Assembly: GCF_011516755.1 (NCBI RefSeq)
Contig: NZ_WOSY01000006.1
Span: forward strand, 124,001-188,000
DNA from: Acetobacter conturbans
Lineage (GTDB): Bacteria > Pseudomonadota > Alphaproteobacteria > Acetobacterales > Acetobacteraceae
DNA length: 64,000 nucleotides
Direction: 5' to 3'
The notes under the pieces are model-generated. The model worked only from the letters and a program-made list of their open reading frames with translations. It ran no database searches and was not told the origin of the DNA. Below, in pieces: positions 1 through 9,726 of this stretch. A program made the position numbers and the translations under genes. The stretch's first letter is position 1, and each line of letters starts with the position of its first letter.

Positions 1-668
1 AAGATCACCGAGCCGTATTCGCCGATGCCGCGTGCGAAAGCGAGGCCGAACCCCGTCACTGTGGCAGGCAACATGGTCGGGAGTACCACGCGGCGCACCG
101 TCTGCCAGGATGTTGCACCGAGCAGACCGGCGGCTTCCTCCAGTTCCGGCGGCAGGTCGCGCAGCACCGGTTCGACGCTGCGGACAATGAAAGGCAGCCC
201 GACGAAGATCAGCGCCACGACGATGCCCGCCGTCGAATAGGCGACCGTGATGCCGAGATGCGCCAGCGGTTTGCCGAGCCAGCCCTGCGGGCCGTAGAGC
301 GTCGCCAGCGTGATGCCGGTCACTGCCGTGGGAATGGCGAAGGGCAGGTCGATCAGTGCATCGACGATGCGGCGACCGGGCAGTTTCACCCGCACGAGCG
401 TCCATGTCAGCAGCAGCCCGATCGGCACGTTGATCAGCGCGGCGAGGAAGGCGGTGAGGAAGCTGACTTCCAGTGCCGCGAACATGCGCCCGTCATGCAG
501 GGCTGCCGTCATCGCCCCCAGACCTTCCTGCCAGGGGCGGACGACAAGTGCTGTGATCGGCAGGACGACGATCAGCCCGATCCACAGCAGGGTGGAGAAC
601 AGGGCGAGCCGGAAGCCGGGAAGCGGATCGCTCTTGCGGCGCAGGGAAGAAAAAATCGCTTCAGCCAT
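1..668 (-). CDS. cysT: Sulfate ABC transporter permease CysT (partial, runs off left edge)
   Basis: Inner-membrane permease subunit of the sulfate/thiosulfate ABC importer. The minus strand from 668 reads MAEAIFSSLRRKSDPLPGF, then hydrophobic segments, and near the edge the typical permease signature around ARGIGEYGSV, matching the CysT/CysU family. The ATG overlaps the end of the upstream binding-protein gene by 8 bp (ATGGCTGA), so the two are translationally coupled. About 220 codons are visible and the C-terminal part lies outside the window; cysW and cysA would be expected beyond it. Family assignment is secure; substrate follows from the coupled sulfate-binding protein. Confidence 0.9.
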   Translation of the reverse strand, partial: MAEAIFSSLRRKSDPLPGFRLALFSTLLWIGLIVVLPITALVVRPWQEGLGAMTAALHDGRMFAALEVSFLTAFLAALINVPIGLLLTWTLVRVKLPGRRIVDALIDLPFAIPTAVTGITLATLYGPQGWLGKPLAHLGITVAYSTAGIVVALIFVGLPFIVRSVEPVLRDLPPELEEAAGLLGATSWQTVRRVVLPTMLPATVTGFGLAFARGIGEYGSVI

Positions 669-1701
669 GAGGCGCATACATCTGGTCGAAGATCCCTCCC
701 GGTGCAAAATGCTTTTTCTGAACGTCCGCCCATCCGCCGAGACTGGCGATGTCGAAGGTCTTCACGGCTGGAAACAGATGCGTCCCGGCGCCTGCGACGG
801 CAGCATCCGTGGGACGGAAATAATGCTTCGTCGCGATCGTCTGCGCCTCCGGCGTATAGAGAAATTCGAGATAGCGCTGTGCCACGGCGGTCGTGCCGTG
901 CGTCCTCGCGTTGTGGTCCACGAGTGCGACGGGTGGTTCGGCGAGAATGGACAGTGACGGGACGACGATATCGAACTGGTCTGGCCCGAGGTCCCGTGCT
1001 GCCAGAAGCGTCTCGTTTTCCCATGCGATCAGCACGTCGCCCATGCCACGCTGCACGAAACTGGTGGTTGCCCCCCGTGCTCCCGTATCAAGGACCGGAA
1101 CATGACGGAAGAGCGCGTCGAGATACTGCCGTGCATTCGCTTCCGTCCCGCCCTGACGATGAAGTGCCCATCCCCACGCAGCCAGATAGTTCCAGCGTGC
1201 GCCGCCGGACGTTTTCGGATTGGGCGTGACGACCTTCACGGTGTCACGCACGAGATCCGGCCAGTCGTGGATTGCCTTCGGGTTCCCCTTGCGGACGAGG
1301 AATACGATTGTGCTGTTGAAAGGCGTGGAATTGTGCGGCAGGCGCTTCTGCCAGTCGGGGGCGATCAGTCCCTTGAGGGCCAGCATGTCGATGTCGCGGG
1401 CCAGACCGAGTGACACGATATCGGCCGGGGCACCTTCCAGAACGGCGCGGGCCTGAGCACCAGAGCCGCCGTTGGATGTTCGTACGACGACCGAGCCGCC
1501 ATTCCTTCCGGGGTTCCAGTGGCTGGAAAAGGCAGGATTGATCTCGTGGTAAAGCTCGCGCGTCGGGTCGTAGGAGAGGTTCAGGAGAGCCGTTGCGGCA
1601 TGCGCGGGGTGGGATGACCCGATGACGGCCGCGCCTGCGCAGGCCAGACCGCTGCCAAGAAAGGCACGGCGAGACAGGGGGCGAAGTGAAGGTGATGGCA
1701 T
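661..1701 (-). CDS. sbp: Sulfate ABC transporter substrate-binding protein (copy 1)
   Basis: Periplasmic sulfate-binding protein of 346 aa that delivers sulfate to CysTWA. The N-terminus has a twin-arginine-type signal (SRRAFLGSGLA followed by a hydrophobic stretch and AHA). The mature part starts with LLNLSYDPTREL and contains GGSGAQARAVLEGAPADIVSL and NPKTSGGARWNYLAAWGWA, hallmarks of the Sbp/CysP family. It sits directly upstream of cysT with an 8-bp overlap. A close paralogue lies at 12644-13672, so the locus carries two binding proteins. The start is the first ATG before the signal peptide. Confidence 0.93.
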   Translation of the reverse strand: MPSPSLRPLSRRAFLGSGLACAGAAVIGSSHPAHAATALLNLSYDPTRELYHEINPAFSSHWNPGRNGGSVVVRTSNGGSGAQARAVLEGAPADIVSLGLARDIDMLALKGLIAPDWQKRLPHNSTPFNSTIVFLVRKGNPKAIHDWPDLVRDTVKVVTPNPKTSGGARWNYLAAWGWALHRQGGTEANARQYLDALFRHVPVLDTGARGATTSFVQRGMGDVLIAWENETLLAARDLGPDQFDIVVPSLSILAEPPVALVDHNARTHGTTAVAQRYLEFLYTPEAQTIATKHYFRPTDAAVAGAGTHLFPAVKTFDIASLGGWADVQKKHFAPGGIFDQMYAPHG

Positions 1702-1836
1702 GCCAGAACGCTCGATAAAGTTAAATCACGACGAGAGATCGTTGTAATTCTTCTTATACACATAAGCTGCTCGGATAATTTCAGCAAGCTAGTCAGTGAA
1801 ATTATTCCATTTCACTTGTTTTTGTTGTTAAAATGG

Positions 1837-1866
1837 GCCTCGTGACCCATCATTCGTTCACGAGGC
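1837..1866 (-). terminator. Hairpin, likely terminator of the hydrolase gene
   Basis: A perfect 9-bp inverted repeat (GCCTCGTGA / TCACGAGGC) with a 12-nt loop lies about 30 bp downstream of the minus-strand hydrolase stop. On the minus strand it is followed by CCCATTTTAAC, a short T run. It fits a rho-independent terminator, though the T tract is weak. Confidence 0.5.
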
Positions 1867-1896
1867 TGCATCATACGCGCTCAGGGGATCGAGACA

Positions 1897-3411
1897 TTAT
1901 TGAATCACGAACGAATAGCTGAGTGTCTGCGGCGGATCTTTCGGGTCGGCGCTGACCTGCTTTGTGAGAACCACACTGTCTGTCCCGTGAAAATTGGGGT
2001 CGGCCCGATATTGCATGGCTGAGCCTTTGACCGAGATGGTGTTGCATTTCATCAGCGGTCCCATCGTGTGCTTGGCATAGCCTGTCGCCGACGCGATCAT
2101 GGCCACGGCGCCATGTGTGGGCGGTGTGACAAGATGAATGGCAGGCATGTAGCGTTGCGTGCACTCAGGGGTGATCGCCGTATAGAACACGGTGGCGACC
2201 TTTCCCGCAGGAATCGTGATGGTCTGATGTTCCGACTGCGAAGCGGGGTTGCTGTTCGGCTGCCAGACGACCCGATCATTGTAGGCATACAGGCGGCAAT
2301 TCGTGGTGACTTTGGAGCAGGCCGCAAGAGCCTGCCGGATCGGATCGATCCCGTTGGCGCCGATGACCTGAGCGTCGCTGCCAATGATAAAGGCGCGGGG
2401 CAGTTTCTGTGACAGGAACATCCGGTATGCTTTTCGGATCATGTCATTCTGCTGCGGCAGTTTACTGAAGTCGTCGAGTGCTGCGTACCCTGAAGCATCC
2501 GGGGCAATGAGAGGCATGTATTCAGGCATTACAGGTCTTGAAGGCAGGCCGACCTGAGTGAGGAGTGCGTCGGCTTGCGCCATCCACGGTTTCATCCCGT
2601 CCGGATCATTCAGCAGGGCATGGGAATCCGTCTGAAAAGGCGGCACGTCAACCAGTGTGGATTTTGGATTGCCGCTTTTGTAAGCAGCAAACATGGTTTT
2701 CCACAATTCTGTCGGGGCCAGAGAGTCGTTCTCGCCCTGCACCCAGAGTGTCGGCAGGGATGAAGCGGCCCCAAGTTCCCGCGCTCCCTGCACCAGCCTG
2801 TCATTATCGCTATGGCAGCTTGTATCGTGCATCAGTGGAAAGAATAGCACCTGTGCTTTCGTCCCAGCCAGCGGTGTTGCGCTCATGGCCATCTGCACCC
2901 AGCCTCCAAAACTGACGCCAGCGGTGACGATCCGGGTGGCATCAATTTCTGGCAGGCCAATGACGGAAGCGGAGACGGCACGGATATCCTCGGCATTCTC
3001 CTGTGCCGTCGCAGTCAGGGCGCAGCCGTGAGAGATCAGTGTTCCGTCAGAATCGGCAAAACCGCGGGGCATCGGAAGCAGGACAGCGTATCCGCGTGAA
3101 AGAAAATAACCGGAGAGATAAGAGTAGCTCTTTCTATCGCCATGATTTGTCAGAGAGATATGGGATGCACCACCGCTGATGATGGCAAGTGGAAAAGGGC
3201 CGGCAAGATGCGGGAGGAGAAGAGTCGCCTCAAGGATGGTGCCATCTTGTACCGGAATACGGAAAATCTGTTCTTCGAAAGGAATGGTGTGTCCCACAAG
3301 AGTGGTTTGCTTGCTGGAGATCGGTGCGATGGAGGCAGCGTGCAGGGAGGGGGGCAAAAAACTGATCGATGCAATCATGGCGGCGAGACAGAAAGTAGCG
3401 TCAGGACGCAT
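1897..3411 (-). CDS. Exported alpha/beta-hydrolase with C-terminal extension
   Basis: Predicted 504-aa secreted or periplasmic hydrolase. The ATG at 3411 is preferred over the longer frame to 3450 because AAAGGA precedes it and it opens a clean signal peptide (MRPDATFCLAAMIAS... ending SLHA). The core shows the dienelactone-hydrolase/peptidase-like fold: ATLLLPHLAGPFPLAII, a nucleophile elbow GVSFGG, and a late acid/histidine region (QGENDSLAP, then DSHALL). About 200 residues after the hydrolase core have no motif I recognise; near the C-terminus THGAVAMI... NFHGTDSVV resembles a short beta-rich repeat. The substrate is unknown. It is a single gene between the sulfate and RND efflux operons. 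Confidence 0.7.
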   Translation of the reverse strand: MRPDATFCLAAMIASISFLPPSLHAASIAPISSKQTTLVGHTIPFEEQIFRIPVQDGTILEATLLLPHLAGPFPLAIISGGASHISLTNHGDRKSYSYLSGYFLSRGYAVLLPMPRGFADSDGTLISHGCALTATAQENAEDIRAVSASVIGLPEIDATRIVTAGVSFGGWVQMAMSATPLAGTKAQVLFFPLMHDTSCHSDNDRLVQGARELGAASSLPTLWVQGENDSLAPTELWKTMFAAYKSGNPKSTLVDVPPFQTDSHALLNDPDGMKPWMAQADALLTQVGLPSRPVMPEYMPLIAPDASGYAALDDFSKLPQQNDMIRKAYRMFLSQKLPRAFIIGSDAQVIGANGIDPIRQALAACSKVTTNCRLYAYNDRVVWQPNSNPASQSEHQTITIPAGKVATVFYTAITPECTQRYMPAIHLVTPPTHGAVAMIASATGYAKHTMGPLMKCNTISVKGSAMQYRADPNFHGTDSVVLTKQVSADPKDPPQTLSYSFVIQ

Positions 3412-3713
3412 CGGGAAAAATCCTTTTTGTGTCTTCACAAGCCACGTCAAACTGAGATCAGTGACTGTTCGTTTGACGTGGCCTCACAGCATGCACGCAT
3501 GAAACGGCCCAATCCACAACGGTTGGGTGGCTACGAAAAACAGATGTATTCAGCTTAAAGGATGAATAAAACCTACAACGGAAAATTGTCGCTGTACTGT
3601 TTAACGCTGGCCAGAAAATGGGCCATAAAACCACAATCCGATGCAGAAGATACAGAATGCATCAGGTTTTTGTGGGCGTTCGCGTGCTGCCACTGGACAG
3701 CACGCGTCGTGCT
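3412..3713. other. Intergenic region between hydrolase and RND operon
   Basis: About 300 bp with no supported gene. It holds the presumed promoter of the minus-strand hydrolase and, at 3681-3706, a perfect 9-bp inverted repeat (CGCGTGCTG / CAGCACGCG) just beyond the end of the efflux operon. No T run follows on the minus strand, so it is at best a weak or factor-assisted terminator. Confidence 0.4.
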
Positions 3714-5300
3714 TTAGTGAGTGGTGGCAGTGGTTCCGGAGGTCAGAACAGTCCCGCTCAGATCTGCATCTTCCCGGCTGTTGGAAGAGACGGGGATGCC
3801 GCCAGCAGGTTTGGCTTTATGCAGCCCGTCATACTGCAACGGCTTGAAAGGACGGATCTCCTTTACTGACGGCAGTTCGGAGGAGGACCAGCCGCCACCC
3901 AGTGCGCGGATCAGTTCCACCACAGCCTGCCTCTGGCGTGTTTCGACCTGCACGAGGCCGACCCGCGCCACGAGAGCAGCCTGCTGGGCAACGACGACAT
4001 CGAGATAGTTCGTGAGGCCGCCTGTATAAAGTTCCATCGTCATTTTCTGGGTGCGGAGCGCAGCATTGACGGCATGCTCCTGCTGCCCCGTTTCGGTGCG
4101 CAGCCGGTTCATGCGGGTAAGGTTGTCTTCCACTTCCTGAAAGGCCGAAAGCACGGTCGAACGGTAGCGATCTTCTGACTGACGATATTGCGACCATGAA
4201 CGCTGCAATTCGGCTCGGCGCAGTCCACCCTGAAAGAGCGGAAGAGCAGCCTGTGCGCCGAACTGATACATGGCGTTATACAGCGAGGCGAGATCGAAAC
4301 CGTTATCCATGAAGCCGGTCATCGCGTTGAACGTGACGTGCGGATAGAACGCGGCGCGGGACACGCCGATGGAGCGGTTGGCCTGCGCCATGGCGCGTTC
4401 GGCGGCTGCGATGTCGGGGCGACGCTCCAGCAAGGCCGAGGGAAGGCCCGGTGACGGATACACATCCTGTATCCCCAGCACTTCACGCGACGCGACATGG
4501 AAGGAGGCGGGAGTCGTGTTCACCAGCACGGCGATGGCATGTTCCATGACATCCCGGCGTGCGTGGATATCTGTTTCCTGCGCCTGCGTCGAAGCCAGTT
4601 GTGCCTCTGCGCGGGACACGTCGAGCCCTGCGGCGATGGCACCCATCAGGCGCATGTGCGTGATCTGCACGGCCAGTTCATAATAGCGGATGGAATCCCG
4701 GTAAACGGCATCCTGCGCATCCAGTCCGCGAAGGGCGAGGTAATCCCACGCCAGTTCTGCGGTCAGACTCAGTCGGGCCACGGCATATTCCGCAGCACTC
4801 TGCTGAGCCGCCTGTTTGGCCATGAGGGTTCTGTTGCGGATGGCGTTCCAGAAATCCGGCTCCCACGTCGCCGCAGCCTGATATTGTTCGGATGACATGT
4901 AGACGGGACCGGTTGCTCCCGAGCCACGCCAGAGTCGGTGTTCCGATCCCTTGTATTTCTCGCCACCCGCCATGCCGTTGATTTGCGGGTAAAGATGCGA
5001 CGCAACCTGTGCTGCCACGTCCCGGGACTGCGTGAAGGATTCAGCTGCCGCCTGAAGGTCTGGGTTGCTCCGGAGCATCCGCTCTTCGAGCGCGTTCAGT
5101 TGCGGATCACCAAGGGATTTCCACCAGTCTGAACGGGGTGCGCCGTCATCCGGTTGCCCGTAGCGGATCACTCCCTGACCTTCCCATTGATCCGGATAGG
5201 CCAGTTTCGCCGGTGCATAACGGGGGGCCATATCGCATCCGGCAAGGGTCGTGGTGACCAGAACCGTTGCGATAAGCTTTCGGAGAGGCAGTCTCTTCAT
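3714..5300 (-). CDS. RND efflux outer-membrane factor (NodT/OprM family lipoprotein)
   Basis: Outer-membrane channel subunit of a tripartite efflux pump, 528 aa. The N-terminus is a lipoprotein signal with lipobox LAGC (MKRLPLRKLIATVLVTTTLAGC). The body has the two-repeat outer-membrane-efflux-protein pattern, including LPSALLERRPDIAAAERAMAQANRSIG and a second coiled region FQEVEDNLTRM. It is the last gene of a three-gene minus-strand operon (permease, adaptor, channel), and its ATG overlaps the adaptor stop by 4 bp. The exported compounds cannot be deduced. Confidence 0.93.
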   Translation of the reverse strand: MKRLPLRKLIATVLVTTTLAGCDMAPRYAPAKLAYPDQWEGQGVIRYGQPDDGAPRSDWWKSLGDPQLNALEERMLRSNPDLQAAAESFTQSRDVAAQVASHLYPQINGMAGGEKYKGSEHRLWRGSGATGPVYMSSEQYQAAATWEPDFWNAIRNRTLMAKQAAQQSAAEYAVARLSLTAELAWDYLALRGLDAQDAVYRDSIRYYELAVQITHMRLMGAIAAGLDVSRAEAQLASTQAQETDIHARRDVMEHAIAVLVNTTPASFHVASREVLGIQDVYPSPGLPSALLERRPDIAAAERAMAQANRSIGVSRAAFYPHVTFNAMTGFMDNGFDLASLYNAMYQFGAQAALPLFQGGLRRAELQRSWSQYRQSEDRYRSTVLSAFQEVEDNLTRMNRLRTETGQQEHAVNAALRTQKMTMELYTGGLTNYLDVVVAQQAALVARVGLVQVETRQRQAVVELIRALGGGWSSSELPSVKEIRPFKPLQYDGLHKAKPAGGIPVSSNSREDADLSGTVLTSGTTATTH

Positions 5301-6571
5301 TCCCGCGCGCCTGCCTCGGACGTAGGTGTGTTGTCTTCGGGCATGGCGCGAACGTCATTGCCGGGACGGGGCGAGGCAGACGAGGCAGGAGTCGTGGGCT
5401 GCGATGGCATGTTGTAGCCACGCGTGCCCGGCACAACGCGGACTTTGTCACCATCCAGCAGTCCGGCGGACGGGTTGTTGATCACCTTGTCAGTGGCGGA
5501 CAGACCACCGAGAACCTGCACGATTTTCCCCAGATTGGTACCGACCTTGATGGAGACCAGATGCACATGATCTGTCGGGTCTACCGTTGCGATCTGCATT
5601 CCATCGGCGCGGAAAATCAGTGCCCCTTCAGGAAGTGTGAGCATATCCGGGTCGCCCGGAGCCTCGAAATGCGCGGTGGCGTAAGAGTCAGGCCAGAGTT
5701 CCTCGGTGGGGTTGTCCACCATCAGTTCCGTGTTCACCGTGCGGGTGTTCGGGCTGAAGGCTGCGGCGGTGGCGACATAGCGTGCCTTGAACGTGCGGCC
5801 GGGAAACTGGGGAACGGTCAGCGTGGTCGTCAGGGCAGGGGAGATGATGTCCGCATAATCCTGCGGCACAGAAACGAAGACGCGCATGGCGTGGACATCC
5901 GCCACACTGAACAGTTCCGTCGCGTTGCCACGGGAGCCGACATCGCCACGTCCGGCATTCACATAATCACCGACATCCGCGAGACGGGCGGTCACCACGC
6001 CATCGAAGGGCGCAACGATACGCTTGAAGCCTTCAAGAGCCTGATACCGTTCCATTTCGTGGCGCGCGGCCTCGACCTGCGCCTGCTCCGCTTCTGCGTT
6101 AGCGGCCTGAACGTCGACTTCCTGCTGGGAGACGGCCTGCGTGCCTTCGAGGGCTTTCCAGCGCCGCGCCGTGATCTGGGCCAGTTTGTAGCGGGCGACC
6201 GCGACATCCAGATTGGCCTTGGCGGCGGCATATTGCGCGTCGAGGCCCGGCGTCTCGATCTCGGCCAGCAGGTCACCGGCCTTCACGTGGGCGCCGATAT
6301 CCTTGTACCACATTTTAACATAGCCGGAGACCTGCGCGTAGATCGGGGCGAGATACCACGCCGAGATGTTGGCGGGCAGGTCGAGCGTGCGGTGGCTCGG
6401 GCCGGGCTGCGGGCTGATCAGCTGCACTTCCGGGGTGGCCGCGGCCGTCGTTTCTTTTGCCAGGCGCTCATAATGAGCATTCCGCTGGATGATACCCCAG
6501 GCCGCCAGTACGATGGCGACGATGATCACCACGACAAGCAGAAAGCGTCCACGTGAAGACTGGGCGCTCAT
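5297..6571 (-). CDS. RND efflux periplasmic adaptor (HlyD/MFP family)
   Basis: Periplasmic adaptor of 424 aa linking the RND pump at 6568-9726 to the outer-membrane factor at 3714-5300. It has one N-terminal membrane anchor (FLLVVVIIVAIVLAAWGII), then the barrel/lipoyl halves (VSGYVKMWYKDIGAHVKAGDLLAEIETPG and IVAPFDGVVTARLADVGDYV), an alpha-helical hairpin between them, and a Pro/Ser-rich tail. Four-base overlaps at both ends show operon organisation. Confidence 0.93.
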   Translation of the reverse strand: MSAQSSRGRFLLVVVIIVAIVLAAWGIIQRNAHYERLAKETTAAATPEVQLISPQPGPSHRTLDLPANISAWYLAPIYAQVSGYVKMWYKDIGAHVKAGDLLAEIETPGLDAQYAAAKANLDVAVARYKLAQITARRWKALEGTQAVSQQEVDVQAANAEAEQAQVEAARHEMERYQALEGFKRIVAPFDGVVTARLADVGDYVNAGRGDVGSRGNATELFSVADVHAMRVFVSVPQDYADIISPALTTTLTVPQFPGRTFKARYVATAAAFSPNTRTVNTELMVDNPTEELWPDSYATAHFEAPGDPDMLTLPEGALIFRADGMQIATVDPTDHVHLVSIKVGTNLGKIVQVLGGLSATDKVINNPSAGLLDGDKVRVVPGTRGYNMPSQPTTPASSASPRPGNDVRAMPEDNTPTSEAGARE

Positions 6572-9500
6572 GCTGCTTCTCCTTCCTGCTTACGATGGCG
6601 TCGTGAATGAATGGCCGCGAACACGCACGGCACGAACACCAGTGTGGCGGCTGTCGCCACCATGAGACCACCGATCACGGCACGGCCGAGCGGGGCATTT
6701 TGTGAATTGCTCATCGACATCGGCAACATGCCGACGATCATGGCGGAGGCCGTCATCAGCACAGGGCGGATACGTTCAAAGCCGGCATCAAGGGCTGCCT
6801 TCACGGCATCGCCATGCCGGAGCAGCTCGTCCCGGGCGAAGGACACGACGAGGATGGAGTTCGCCGTCGCCGTTCCCATGCACATGATTGCGCCTGTCAG
6901 GGCAGGAACCGAGAGCGCTGTGTGGGTCAGGAAGAGTGCCCAGGCAATGCCACCGAGCGCGCCGGGAAGGGCAGTGATGATGATGAACGGGTCAAGCCAG
7001 GACTGGAAGTTCACGACAATCACCAGATAGACGAGCAGGATCGACATGGCGAGGCCGCCGATAAGCTGCGCATAGGCGGCGTTCATCGTCATCCCCTGAC
7101 CGAGCACGGTCATGGAGGAGCCATGAGGCAGGCGGCTGCGTTCCTGCTCGACAATCCGGTTGACCTGTGACGCGACACGCCCGAGATCGAGACCTTCATT
7201 CGAGGCGTAGATGTCGAAAACCGGCATGATGTTATAATGCGAGATCTCGCCCGGTGTCCCGATCTGGCTGATGGAACTCAGGCCGCCAAGGATCTGAGGG
7301 GGCGTGCCGTTCGGATTGCCGTCGCCCTTGTCGATCGGTGTCAGTTCCAGATCGTTCAGCGTCTGAAGGAAGGCCGCGGGTGTCTGGATATCGATCAGAT
7401 GGGAGACGCCGGTCTTGGGATCGAGCCAGTAGACCTGACCCACCTGTGCGCTGCCGGAGAGCGAGACCAGCATATTGTTGGTCACGTTCGCTTCGGTAAT
7501 GCCTGTGCCAAGAGCAAAACTACGGCGGGCATTGACCAGAAACGTGGGGGTGGTCATCGGCTGCTGCACTGACACATCCGTGATGCCCGGCACATGGCGC
7601 AGTCGCGCGGCAACCTGATTCGCGAATGCGAAGTTATCTGACAGGTTACGACCGATGATCTGGACGTCGATCGGTGCAGGGGCGCCGAAGTTCAGAATCT
7701 TCGCCGTCAGATCGGCGGGCTGGAAGGTGATCTGCGTGCCCGGGAACACACGGGACAGTCCCTTGCGCAATGTCTGACGGTATTCCGCGACGGGAGATTC
7801 AGAATCCTTCAGCGTGACGGTCAGGTCGCAGTCCTGCGTGCCGACGGTGGGGGTAGGAATAAACGCCTGATTGAGAGGACTGAACGGCAGTCCACAGTTA
7901 TCGACGATGGTTTCCACCTGTCCGGGCAGCAGACGTTCGATTTCATCATTGACCAGTTGCGAGATCTTGCCCGCTTCCTCGATGCGCGTGCCGAGGGGCG
8001 CGCGCATATGCAGGGCGAGCGTGTTCGAATTAATCTCGGGGAAGAAATCCTGACCAACAAAGAACAGCAGGCCCAGAGAACCCACGGCCGCGACGAGGAA
8101 ACCGCCGATGAAGCGGGCGCGTGAGGCGAGAAGTCCGGCCAGCATGTCGCGGTAGCTGTGGCGGAATTGCTCGAAACGGGCCTCAAATCCACGCTGGAAT
8201 CGGCCGAAAATTGTTTTCGGGGGCGCGCCATGACCTGCCGCGACCTGAGCCGCGAGCATGTATTTCGCCATGGTAGGCACGAGTGTCCGTGACAGGATGA
8301 AGGAGGCGATCATCGCGAAGATGATGGCTTCGGCCATGGGCATGAACAGCCAGCCGGCCACGCCGCTGAGCTGGAAGAGCGGCATCCAGACGATACAGAT
8401 GCACAGGGTCGAGACGAAGGTCGCCACCACGATCTGGTTGGCCGCATCGATGATGGCGGTTTCGAGATCCTTGTCCATCGCCAGATGCGCGTCGATGTTT
8501 TCGATCATCACCGTGGCATCGTCCACAAGGATACCAACCGCGAGCGCCAGACCGCCCAGAGTCATCACGTTGATCGTCTGCCCCGACCAGCGCAGGGCGA
8601 TGAGCGAGCAGAGCATCGCGAGGGGGATGGAGGTGGCGATGATGACCGTCGAACGCCACGAGCCAAGGAACAGCAACACCACCAGTCCGGTCAGCAGGGC
8701 AGCCGTCACCATCTCCTGCACGACGTCGCGGACGGATTCCTTCACGAACGTGGAGGCGTCATTGATGACACGGATATTCACGCCCGGAGGGAGTGTATTG
8801 GTGATGCCCGGAAGGAGTTTCTTGACGCCGGACACCACGTCCAGAGTCGAGGCGTCACCGCTTTTCATGATTACGATGAGAACGCCCTGCTGACCTTTGA
8901 CCAGCACGAGGTTGGTTTGTGGCGGTCCGCCCTGATGCACCCATGCGACATCGCGCATGTAGACGACCGAGTTGCCCACCTGCTTGATCGGCAGATTATT
9001 GAGGGAGTCGATATCCCGCGGAGATGCATTGGTCTGCACCATCCAGTCGAAATCACCGATTTTCTGGTCACCTGCGGGCAGGACGATGTTCTGTTTGCCG
9101 AGGGCTGTGGAGACGTCCACCGGCGACAATCCATGCGCGAGCAGTTTGGTGGGATCAAGATCCACCATCACGTTGCCGGGCTGCCCACCGTAAGGATTGG
9201 GAATGGCTGCTCCGGCCACCGAAACCAGCGCGGGGCGGATGAGGTTCGACGCCATGTCGTAGATTTCGGATGCCGTCATATTCTTGGACGACACCTGAAG
9301 CGTCAGCACAGGGACGGAGGAGGCGTTATATGTAAGGACGAGCGGCGGCGTGGAGCCCGTCGGCATCTGCTTGAGAACAGTCTGGGAGACAGCGGTAATC
9401 TGGGTCTGCGCAGCGGAAGGATCAGTGCCGGGCTGAAAGAAGACCTTGACGATACCGCGTCCGTAATAGGACTGGCTTTCGATATGCTCGATATTGTTGA

Positions 9501-9726
9501 CCGTCGCGGTCAGTGCGCGTTCGTAATAATAGACCACGCGTCCGGACATGTCTTCCGGCATGAGGCCGGTATAGGTCCACACGACGGCAACGACCGGTAT
9601 GCGTATGCTTGGAAAGACGTCGGTGGGGGTCGACACAATGGCACGAATGCCAAAAACAAGAATGAGGATCGACAGAACGACGAACGTATATGGCCGCTTC
9701 AGAGCGACCAGGACGATCTCATTCAT
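6568..9726 (-). CDS. RND efflux transporter permease subunit
   Basis: Inner-membrane proton-driven RND pump of 1052 aa. It has the usual 12-TM, two-large-loop layout: first TM at about residues 10-30 (FVVLSILILVFGI), TM4 with the acidic pair in GILVDDATVMIEN, and a C-terminal half repeating the pattern. It resembles the acriflavin-resistance/multidrug-type branch rather than the heavy-metal branch, since it lacks the DFGxIVDG motif found in the czcA gene at 45286-48378. It is the first gene of the operon; no regulator is adjacent. A multidrug or solvent role is inferred only from family. Confidence 0.93.
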   Translation of the reverse strand: MNEIVLVALKRPYTFVVLSILILVFGIRAIVSTPTDVFPSIRIPVVAVVWTYTGLMPEDMSGRVVYYYERALTATVNNIEHIESQSYYGRGIVKVFFQPGTDPSAAQTQITAVSQTVLKQMPTGSTPPLVLTYNASSVPVLTLQVSSKNMTASEIYDMASNLIRPALVSVAGAAIPNPYGGQPGNVMVDLDPTKLLAHGLSPVDVSTALGKQNIVLPAGDQKIGDFDWMVQTNASPRDIDSLNNLPIKQVGNSVVYMRDVAWVHQGGPPQTNLVLVKGQQGVLIVIMKSGDASTLDVVSGVKKLLPGITNTLPPGVNIRVINDASTFVKESVRDVVQEMVTAALLTGLVVLLFLGSWRSTVIIATSIPLAMLCSLIALRWSGQTINVMTLGGLALAVGILVDDATVMIENIDAHLAMDKDLETAIIDAANQIVVATFVSTLCICIVWMPLFQLSGVAGWLFMPMAEAIIFAMIASFILSRTLVPTMAKYMLAAQVAAGHGAPPKTIFGRFQRGFEARFEQFRHSYRDMLAGLLASRARFIGGFLVAAVGSLGLLFFVGQDFFPEINSNTLALHMRAPLGTRIEEAGKISQLVNDEIERLLPGQVETIVDNCGLPFSPLNQAFIPTPTVGTQDCDLTVTLKDSESPVAEYRQTLRKGLSRVFPGTQITFQPADLTAKILNFGAPAPIDVQIIGRNLSDNFAFANQVAARLRHVPGITDVSVQQPMTTPTFLVNARRSFALGTGITEANVTNNMLVSLSGSAQVGQVYWLDPKTGVSHLIDIQTPAAFLQTLNDLELTPIDKGDGNPNGTPPQILGGLSSISQIGTPGEISHYNIMPVFDIYASNEGLDLGRVASQVNRIVEQERSRLPHGSSMTVLGQGMTMNAAYAQLIGGLAMSILLVYLVIVVNFQSWLDPFIIITALPGALGGIAWALFLTHTALSVPALTGAIMCMGTATANSILVVSFARDELLRHGDAVKAALDAGFERIRPVLMTASAMIVGMLPMSMSNSQNAPLGRAVIGGLMVATAATLVFVPCVFAAIHSRRHRKQEGEAA

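Noticed and set aside
258-1229. 323-aa plus-strand frame over cysT and sbp
   Set aside because: Shadow of two real minus-strand genes; low-complexity Arg/Gln-rich product.
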